This document shows positions 13,847 to 18,918 of a stretch of DNA of 18,918 bases, piece by piece. The notes under the pieces are model-generated. The model searched no databases and was not told the DNA's origin. It saw nothing but the letters and a program-made list of their open reading frames with translations. How positions within the stretch are numbered: position 1 is the first letter of the stretch; each line of letters starts with the position of its first letter. Source of the stretch: Roseovarius sp. (GTDB lineage Bacteria > Pseudomonadota > Alphaproteobacteria > Rhodobacterales > Rhodobacteraceae). The DNA lies in NCBI GenBank assembly GCA_021767845.1, contig JAASSQ010000022.1, positions 1 through 18,918 on the forward strand, in the 5' to 3' direction. Both the position numbers and the translations under genes were made by a program.

Positions 13847-15040
13847 TCACTGTTTCCCGCCCGCAGCCCCAAGCGCCTGCAGGATATCGGCGATCAGATC
13901 CTCGGGGGCCTCGATCCCGACAGACAGCCGCACCAGGCCCGGCGTGATACCCAAAGCCGCCTTCCGATCTTCGGGCAGGCGCTGATGGGTCGTGGTCGCG
14001 GGATGCGTGGCGATCGACTTCGCGTCCCCGAGATTGTTCGAGATCAACACGACCTCAAGGGCGTTGAGAAACCGGAACGCCGCCTCCTGCCCGCCTTGAA
14101 GATCGAGTGCGATGACCGTGCCGCCCTTGCCCATCTGACGCTTCACCAAATCGGCCTGCGCGTGCGCGGGATGACCGGGATAGATGACACGCGCCAGGGC
14201 GGGATGGTCTTGCAAGGCGTCTGCGATGGCAAGCGCGCCGTCGGCCTGCGCATTGACGCGCAGGGCGATGGTTTCCAGCCCCTTCAGCATGATCCAGGCA
14301 TTGAACGGCGACATGGAGCCGCCGGTATGCTTCATGTAAGGCTCGACCGTGCCGCGAATGAACTCGCGCGTGCCAAGGATCACGCCGCCAAGCGCGCGCC
14401 CCTGCCCGTCGATATGCTTCGTGGCGGAATAGATCACCACGTTCGCCCCCTGTTCGACCGCCCGCGAAAAAACCGGGGTTGCGAACACGTTGTCCACGAT
14501 CACCGTGGCGCCCACCTCATGCGCGATCTCGGCCACGGCGCCGATATCCACCACGTCCAGCGTGGGGTTCGCGATGCTTTCAAAGAAAACCGCGCGCGTC
14601 TCGGGGCGGATCGCTGCGCGCCATTGGCCCAGGTCGGTGCCGTCCACGAAACTCACTTCGACCCCGAAACGCGTCAGTACCTCTTCCAGCACGTAAAGGC
14701 ATGATCCGAACAGCGCCCGCGCCGCCACGACGTGGTCGCCCGCCTTCAGCATCGCGGTAAGCGCACCGCTGACGGCGGCCATGCCGCTGGCCGTGGCAAA
14801 GGCGTCCTCGGTTCCTTCGAGCGCCGCGATCCTGTCTTCGAACATCGCGACGGTGGGGTTGCCGTAGCGCGCATAGATGAACTCGTCCGGGCCGGCCTGA
14901 AGGAACCGGGCCTCCGCCGCCTCGGCGGTGTCGTAGACAAACCCCTGCGTCAGGAAAATCGCCTCGCTGACCTCGTTGTACTGGCTGCGGCGCGTCCCGC
15001 CGTGCACCAGCTTCGTCCGGGTCTTCCAATCCTTGCTCAT
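13847..15040 (-). CDS. metZ: O-succinylhomoserine sulfhydrylase (MetZ)
   Basis: PLP enzyme that makes homocysteine from O-succinylhomoserine and sulfide in methionine synthesis, cytoplasmic. About 397 aa, the normal length of the Cys/Met metabolism PLP family. Motifs: TKLVHGGTRRSQYNEVSEAIFLTQGFVYD at the start, ARYGNPT, SGMAAVSGAL, VDNVFATPV, and YSATKHIDGQGRALGG with the PLP Lys at about 208. The GQGR.LGG stretch favours MetZ over cystathionine gamma-synthase or lyase. The ATG at 15040 has GGAGG six bases before it. An in-frame ATG at 15046 abuts the GGAGG, and the frame to 15070 runs into the riboswitch terminator, so both are rejected. Expression is very probably controlled by the SAM-II-type riboswitch and terminator in its leader. 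Confidence 0.95.
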   Translation of the reverse strand: MSKDWKTRTKLVHGGTRRSQYNEVSEAIFLTQGFVYDTAEAAEARFLQAGPDEFIYARYGNPTVAMFEDRIAALEGTEDAFATASGMAAVSGALTAMLKAGDHVVAARALFGSCLYVLEEVLTRFGVEVSFVDGTDLGQWRAAIRPETRAVFFESIANPTLDVVDIGAVAEIAHEVGATVIVDNVFATPVFSRAVEQGANVVIYSATKHIDGQGRALGGVILGTREFIRGTVEPYMKHTGGSMSPFNAWIMLKGLETIALRVNAQADGALAIADALQDHPALARVIYPGHPAHAQADLVKRQMGKGGTVIALDLQGGQEAAFRFLNALEVVLISNNLGDAKSIATHPATTTHQRLPEDRKAALGITPGLVRLSVGIEAPEDLIADILQALGAAGGKQ

Positions 15041-15071
15041 CGTCATCCTCCGGGGCCGGGCGGCCCGCATG

Positions 15072-15106
15072 AAAAAACCCCCGTCGCGGCCAAGCGAAAG
15101 GGGGTT
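15072..15106 (-). terminator. Intrinsic terminator in the metZ leader (riboswitch expression platform)
   Basis: AACCCCC (15106-15100) pairs with GGGGGTT, whose last bases enter a run of six T (15077-15072). CGC and GCG can extend the stem inside. It lies 12 bases after the riboswitch aptamer and 31 bases before the metZ start, the place expected for transcription attenuation when SAM is abundant. Confidence 0.82.
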
Positions 15107-15117
15107 CCCTCATCCTG

Positions 15118-15173
15118 ACCTCTTTAGCGGAGTTGTTTTACGTGGCCCGCAATCCGGTAACAAATCACCACGG
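15118..15173 (-). promoter_or_regulatory. SAM-II-type riboswitch upstream of metZ
   Basis: The transcript has the SAM-II core: CGTGG (15172-15168) pairs with CCACG (15145-15141) as P1. The P1 loop holds TGATTT and ACCGGATTGC, and the 3' part has CGCTAAAG followed by GGT. GCGG (15150-15147) can pair with CCGC (15130-15127), and ACC (15158-15156) with GGT (15120-15118), giving the H-type pseudoknot. The conserved TGATTT, ACCG.ATTGC and GCTAAA match my memory of the metX/metZ SAM-II consensus. SAM binding is expected to lower metZ expression. The related SAM-V class shares the core and cannot be fully excluded. Confidence 0.85.
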
Positions 15174-15177
15174 CTCT

Positions 15178-15206
15178 GCTTTAGCCCCGCCCCCGGCAGC
15201 CGTCAA
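15178..15206 (-). promoter_or_regulatory. Putative promoter of the metZ leader
   Basis: Minus strand: TTGACG (-35, 5/6), exactly 17 bases, TAAAGC (-10, 3/6). The predicted transcript start near 15171 falls at the beginning of the riboswitch P1 stem, which fits. Confidence 0.55.
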
Positions 15207-15253
15207 TACCAACAGCCAGACCGTCCAAGACGAGCCCACGACAGGTTGCGCCA

Positions 15254-15859
15254 TCATTCGCTTTCGTCCTCGCCAAACCCATGATCGCGGAACAGCCGGC
15301 CCTGCCCCATGAAAAACAGGAAGATCGCCGCGGTCAGTCCGAAGGTCTTGAAATAGACCCAGGTTTCTTCGCTCATGAGTCGCCAGACGATTTCGTTGAG
15401 CACCGCCAGCCCGAAGAAGAACGCCGCCAGCCGTCGGGTCAGGATCATCCAGCCTTCATGCGTCAGGGGCATCAGGCCCTCCATGACAAATTTCAGCCAT
15501 GACTGCCCACGCAGAAGACCGAGGCCCAGAACACCCGCGAACAGCAGGTAGATGATGGTGGGTTTCATCTTGAAGAAGCGCGGATCGTTGAACCAGACGC
15601 TCATGCCGCCGAAAACAACGATCAGAACCGCCGTGACAACCTGCATTCGGGACAGGTGCCCGGTCAGCCACCACAGCGCCCCCATGGCGACCAGGAACAC
15701 CGGAATGAACCCCGCCGTGACCACGATGAACCCGTCATACTCGACACCACCAAAGGTGAAAACGCGATCCTTCAACCACAGGTAGGCCGCAAAGAATGCA
15801 AGGATTGGGCCAAGTTCCAGCCCGGTTTTCAGCATGGGATTGATCTGTCGGTCGCTCAT
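15254..15859 (-). CDS. yciB: Inner membrane protein YciB (septation protein A / IspZ family)
   Basis: 201 aa with about five membrane segments (LELGPILAFFAAYLWL, FIVVTAGFIPVFLVAMGALWW, VVTAVLIVVFGGMSVWF, TIIYLLFAGVLGLGLL, LAAFFFGLAVLNEIVWRL) and a final hydrophobic stretch. Family hallmarks are the N-terminal LELGPILAFF, FNDPRFFKMKPTIIY, and TRRLAAFFFGLAVLNEIVWR. E. coli YciB is 179 aa; it interacts with cell-elongation and division proteins and affects envelope properties, but its biochemical role is unclear. The ATG at 15859 has GAGAGGG upstream. It lies upstream of metZ on the same strand, but the metZ leader has its own promoter, so co-transcription is doubtful. Confidence 0.92.
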   Translation of the reverse strand: MSDRQINPMLKTGLELGPILAFFAAYLWLKDRVFTFGGVEYDGFIVVTAGFIPVFLVAMGALWWLTGHLSRMQVVTAVLIVVFGGMSVWFNDPRFFKMKPTIIYLLFAGVLGLGLLRGQSWLKFVMEGLMPLTHEGWMILTRRLAAFFFGLAVLNEIVWRLMSEETWVYFKTFGLTAAIFLFFMGQGRLFRDHGFGEDESE

Positions 15860-15892
15860 CTGGGCCCTCTCGCCTGTTCACCGAATTCAACT

Positions 15893-15921
15893 ATCACAGC
15901 GCCCGCCGCAATCAATGCCAA
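15893..15921 (-). promoter_or_regulatory. Putative yciB promoter
   Basis: Minus strand: TTGGCA (-35, 5/6), 17-base spacer, TGTGAT (-10, 4/6). The transcript start near 15886 would give a leader of about 27 bases. The rest of the 250-base divergent gap 15860-16109 shows no gene and no clear promoter for the plus-strand gene. Confidence 0.5.
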
Positions 15922-16109
15922 CCGGGCAACCGGGCGATACCTCGCGCCCCCTGCTGTTGCCTTCAGCGCCAACCAACCAAACCGGGCCGCGCAACCACTT
16001 GCGGGTTTGCCGAGGATGGCGGCCCGACCTGCGCGCGCCTTTTCAGGCCCGTGCAGCCCCCGGCCAGACCTGTTACGCTGCCTAACTCGACTCGGATGCG
16101 GGGGACAGC

Positions 16110-16622
16110 ATGTACGACTACGCCTGGACGATCATCTCGGACGAGCTTTCCGGCACGTTCGCAGCCGTGCCACCGCTGATCTCGGGCACGCGGCTCGGGG
16201 CGGCTTTGGTTCTTGGCGGCCTGATCGGGATGGAACGCGAGCGATTGCAGAAGCCGGCCGGCCTGCGCACGCACATGCTTGTGTCTATGGCGGCTTGCCT
16301 GTTCATCCTGGTCAGCCAGCAATTGGCCTCGGTGCCCTTCGGCGCCGAAGAGGCGCTGCGCGTCGATCCCCTGCGCCTGATCGAGGCGGTCACTGCCGGG
16401 GTCGCCTTTCTGGCCGCCGGGGCGATCTTCACCTCGGGCGGGAAGGTGCACAACATCACGACCGGCGCCTCCATGTGGCTGGCCGGGGCCATCGGCTTGG
16501 CCTGCGGATCGGGGCAGATGCCGCTTGCGGCCATGGCCACCGTCATCGTGCTGATCGTCCTGTTCCTTCTGCGCTGGATCGAGAAATGGATGGGCACCCA
16601 TCAGGCGCCCCCCGACGCCTGA
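16110..16622 (+). CDS. MgtC/SapB family membrane protein, short form
   Basis: 170 aa. It holds the MgtC membrane domain: TRLGAALVLGGLIGMERE, PAGLRTHMLVSMAACLFIL, AVTAGVAFLAAGAIF, HNITTGASMWLAGAIGLACGSGQM and a last hydrophobic segment, then stops. The C-terminal ACT-like domain of Salmonella MgtC (231 aa) is absent; many bacteria carry such short forms. MgtC proteins have been tied to growth at low magnesium and survival in host cells and to ATP synthase control, but a role for this short form is not known. The ATG at 16110 has GGGGGAC about five bases before it. Its stop is one base from the ftsY stop on the other strand, with no room for a terminator between. Confidence 0.9.
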   Translation: MYDYAWTIISDELSGTFAAVPPLISGTRLGAALVLGGLIGMERERLQKPAGLRTHMLVSMAACLFILVSQQLASVPFGAEEALRVDPLRLIEAVTAGVAFLAAGAIFTSGGKVHNITTGASMWLAGAIGLACGSGQMPLAAMATVIVLIVLFLLRWIEKWMGTHQAPPDA

Positions 16623-16623
16623 G

Positions 16624-17889
16624 TCAATCCTTGTCGATCCCCGTCAATGCGGCGGCGAATTCCTCGGGGTCGAATGGCGCCAGATCGTCGATCTGTTCAC
16701 CCACGCCGATCGCGTGGATCGGCAGGCCGAACTTGTCGGCAAGCGCCACCAGCACCCCGCCCTTGGCCGTTCCGTCCAGCTTGGTCATCACCAGACCGGA
16801 AACATCGGCCAGCTTCTGGAAGGTCTGAACCTGGCTCAGCGCGTTCTGGCCGGTGGTCGCGTCGAGAACCAGCAGCGTGTTGTGCGGTGCGCTTTCGTCC
16901 TTCTTTCGGATGACGCGCACGATCTTGGCCAACTCCTCCATCAGGTCCTGACGGTTCTGCAAACGCCCCGCGGTGTCGATCATCAGCAGATCCGCGCCGT
17001 CGGCCTGCGCCTTTTCCATTGCGTCGAAGGCAAGGCTGGCCGGATCGGAGCCCTCGGGCGCGGTCAGCACGGGCACACCGGCGCGATCCCCCCAGATCTG
17101 AAGCTGCTCGACCGCCGCCGCGCGAAACGTATCGCCCGCGGCGATCACCACCTGTTTCCCGGCGGCCTTGAACTGGCTGGCCAGCTTGCCGATCGTGGTG
17201 GTCTTGCCCGACCCGTTCACGCCCACCACCAGAACAACTTGCGGCGTCTTGGGATAAAGCGGCATCGGCCGCGCCACCGGCTCCATGATCCGGGCGATTT
17301 CCTGCGCCAGAAGCTCCTTGATTTCCTGCGTGGACAGTTTTTTGCCCATGCGGCCTTCGGCCATGTTCGCCGTCACGCGCAGCGCCGTGTCTACGCCCAT
17401 GTCGGCGGTGATCAGCAGCTCTTCGAGCTGTTCCAGCATGTCATCGTCCAGCACGCGCCGGACAACGGGGCCCCGGTCCTTGCGCCCCAGCAATCGCCCC
17501 AACAGGCCGGGCTTCGCCGCCGCGCCGGCTTCGGCTGCCTCCTCGACGCGAAGCTCGGCAGGCTGCGGCTGAGGCGCGGATGTCTCTTCGGAGCGTTCCG
17601 CTAATGGCTCGCGCGGGGTTTCAATAGGGGGCTCGGGTGCCGGGGACGGTTCGGGGGCGGATGTGCGCTCAAGCTCGGGGGCCGGCCCGGTTTCGGCATC
17701 CGGCTCGGGTTCGGATTGAGGCTCGGGCTGAGTGGCCGGTATGGTTTCGGACGAGTCCTGCTCGGGGGCCGTTTCCGCCGACGCAAGGCTGTCTTCCTCG
17801 CCGCCCTCTTCGACGATGGCATCCAGACCGTCTTCCAGCCTGGAAGACGATTTGAACAGCCGATCCTTGAGTTTCTTGAAAAACGCCAT
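16624..17889 (-). CDS. ftsY: Signal recognition particle receptor FtsY
   Basis: SRP receptor GTPase that receives ribosome-SRP complexes at the inner membrane for co-translational insertion. 421 aa. Residues 1-125 are the acidic, Pro/Glu/Ala-rich A domain after a short basic start (MAFFKKLKDRLFK). The N domain follows from about 127, then the G domain: GVNGSGKTTT (223-232), DTFRAAAVEQL (253-263), DTAGR (305-309), TKLDGTAKGG (369-378) and GVGEQIDDLAPF (395-406) at the C-terminus. The ATG at 17889 has GGAGG four bases upstream. It lies 69 bases after fdsB on the same strand. The short gap could still hold a promoter; a 7-bp inverted repeat there reaches into the binding site. Confidence 0.97.
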   Translation of the reverse strand: MAFFKKLKDRLFKSSSRLEDGLDAIVEEGGEEDSLASAETAPEQDSSETIPATQPEPQSEPEPDAETGPAPELERTSAPEPSPAPEPPIETPREPLAERSEETSAPQPQPAELRVEEAAEAGAAAKPGLLGRLLGRKDRGPVVRRVLDDDMLEQLEELLITADMGVDTALRVTANMAEGRMGKKLSTQEIKELLAQEIARIMEPVARPMPLYPKTPQVVLVVGVNGSGKTTTIGKLASQFKAAGKQVVIAAGDTFRAAAVEQLQIWGDRAGVPVLTAPEGSDPASLAFDAMEKAQADGADLLMIDTAGRLQNRQDLMEELAKIVRVIRKKDESAPHNTLLVLDATTGQNALSQVQTFQKLADVSGLVMTKLDGTAKGGVLVALADKFGLPIHAIGVGEQIDDLAPFDPEEFAAALTGIDKD

Positions 17890-17958
17890 GCGCCCTCCGA
17901 TCCGGTCTTGCCACTCACCTAATCTGGATCGGAAAGATTTGGAAGATGCCGTGCGCCG

Positions 17959-18918
17959 TCAGACCTCGTCAGGGAAATGGCGCATCGTCAGGCGGATGGG
18001 GTTCGGGGCCGCCTGCCCCAGCCCACAGATCGAGGCATCGCTCATCGCCTGGCACAGCTCTTCCAGCAGCGGCTGATCCCACCGATCCGCCTGCATCAGC
18101 TTGACCGCTTTTTCACACCCGACCCGGCACGGCGTGCATTGTCCGCAGCTTTCATCCTCGAAGAACCGCAGCATGTTCAATGCCGCCGCCCTGGCGCTGT
18201 CCTTGTCGGACAGAACCACCACCGCCGCCGATCCGATGAAGGTATCATGCGGCTGCAACGTATCGAAATCCAGCGGGATATCGTTCATCGAGGCAGGCAG
18301 CAGGCCCGAGGACGGCCCGCCCGGCTGATAGGCCTTGAAAACATGCCCCTCCGCCATGCCGCCCGCCGCGTCGATGATATCGGTGATGGTCGATCCCGCC
18401 GGCAACAGGTAAACGCCCGGCGCCTTCACCCGGCCCGACACCGAATAAGAGCGCAACCCCTTGCGCCCGTTCTTTTCGACACCGGCCAGGATGTGTTTCC
18501 CCTCGCGCAGAACCCGCGCGACCCAATAGAGAGTTTCGATATTGTTCACCAGCGTCGGGCGGTTGAAGACCCCCACCTGCGCCACGAAGGGCGGGCGATG
18601 CCGGGGCAGGCCCCGCTTGCCTTCGATCGATTCAATCATCGCGCTTTCTTCGCCACAGATATAGGCGCCCGCGCCGCGGCGCAGGTCGATATACCCCTCT
18701 TCGACCAATCCGGCCTCCTCCAGCGCGGCGATTTCGCGGCGCAGGATGTCCAGGATGGCGGGGTATTCGTCGCGCATGTAGATGAAGCAGGTCTCCGCCT
18801 CGACGGCCCAGGCCGCGATCAACATTCCCTCAAGGAAAACATGCGGATGCCGTTCGAGATAGTAGCGATCCTTGAAGGTGCCCGGCTCGCCCTCGTCGCC
18901 GTTCACCGCCAAGTAACG
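17959..18918 (-). CDS. fdsB: NAD-dependent formate dehydrogenase beta subunit (FdsB), 5' end cut by window
   Basis: Flavin and iron-sulfur subunit that passes electrons from formate oxidation to NAD+ in the soluble FdsABG-type enzyme, homologous to NuoF. The visible 319 residues include the FMN/NADH region LAVNGDEGEPGTFKDRYYLE and GAGAYICGEESAMIESIEGKRG, an SLBB segment (LPAGSTITDIIDAAGG), and the NuoF-like 4Fe-4S motif SCGQCTPCRVGCEK with the fourth Cys in SICGLGQAAPNP. The GLGQAAPNPIR ending favours FdsB over NuoF. The frame runs to the edge with RYL before AVNGDEGEP, so the true start is outside; a TTG at 18912 is not a start. FdsB is about 500 aa in full. The next gene downstream is ftsY, not fdsA. 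An NAD-reducing hydrogenase or NuoF-like paralogue is a less likely alternative. Confidence 0.88.
   Translation of the reverse strand, partial: RYLAVNGDEGEPGTFKDRYYLERHPHVFLEGMLIAAWAVEAETCFIYMRDEYPAILDILRREIAALEEAGLVEEGYIDLRRGAGAYICGEESAMIESIEGKRGLPRHRPPFVAQVGVFNRPTLVNNIETLYWVARVLREGKHILAGVEKNGRKGLRSYSVSGRVKAPGVYLLPAGSTITDIIDAAGGMAEGHVFKAYQPGGPSSGLLPASMNDIPLDFDTLQPHDTFIGSAAVVVLSDKDSARAAALNMLRFFEDESCGQCTPCRVGCEKAVKLMQADRWDQPLLEELCQAMSDASICGLGQAAPNPIRLTMRHFPDEV

Noticed and set aside
15041..15070. Extended metZ start at 15070
   Set aside because: It would lie right behind the terminator T run and has no binding site; GGAGG sits six bases before 15040.
18910..18912. TTG at 18912 as the fdsB start
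   Set aside because: The frame continues to the edge with family-like residues (RYL before AVNGDEGEP), so the gene is simply truncated by the window.

Overview
The window looks like core chromosome of a GC-rich alphaproteobacterium of the Rhodobacterales (Roseobacter/Rhodobacter group). This rests on a short DUF1127 gene, a SAM-II-type riboswitch in front of metZ, a FolE2-type GTP cyclohydrolase, an FdsB-type formate dehydrogenase subunit, and a glyQ-small gene-glyS cluster. I see no rRNA, tRNA, CRISPR array, insertion sequence, phage gene or recognisable defence system. Coding density is high and no gap between genes exceeds about 250 bases.

Layout, left to right. ppdK (minus) is followed upstream by a 208-base gap with a promoter, three helically phased TTGTACAA-like sites and a hairpin at the glyS end. 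The glyQ / small membrane-anchored protein / glyS cluster (minus) follows, with a 1-base overlap and a 5-base gap. A divergent plus-strand gene encodes a secreted SPOR + peptidoglycan-binding + trypsin-fold protein whose catalytic triad is lost. It converges, across a hairpin, on a thiamine-pyrophosphate enzyme gene overlapping trkH (both minus). Next on the minus strand are a 75-aa DUF1127 gene with a leader hairpin covering its ribosome binding site, a gene with a phasin-like head and Ala/Lys/Pro-rich tail, folE2 with a dyad over its putative -10 and a terminator behind it, metZ under a SAM-II riboswitch plus intrinsic terminator, and yciB. A short MgtC-family gene (plus) ends one base from ftsY (minus). 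The window closes inside fdsB (minus), cut by the edge.

The genes serve central carbon metabolism (ppdK, fdsB), translation and protein targeting (glyQS, ftsY), one-carbon/sulfur metabolism (folE2, metZ), ion transport (trkH, perhaps MgtC) and the envelope (SPOR protein, yciB, DUF protein in the gly cluster). They do not form one pathway. The parts worth a second look are mostly regulatory DNA/RNA elements and two unusual proteins: the pseudo-protease and the small protein coded between the glycyl-tRNA synthetase subunits. Gene family calls rest on recognised motifs; promoters and operators are by-eye readings.
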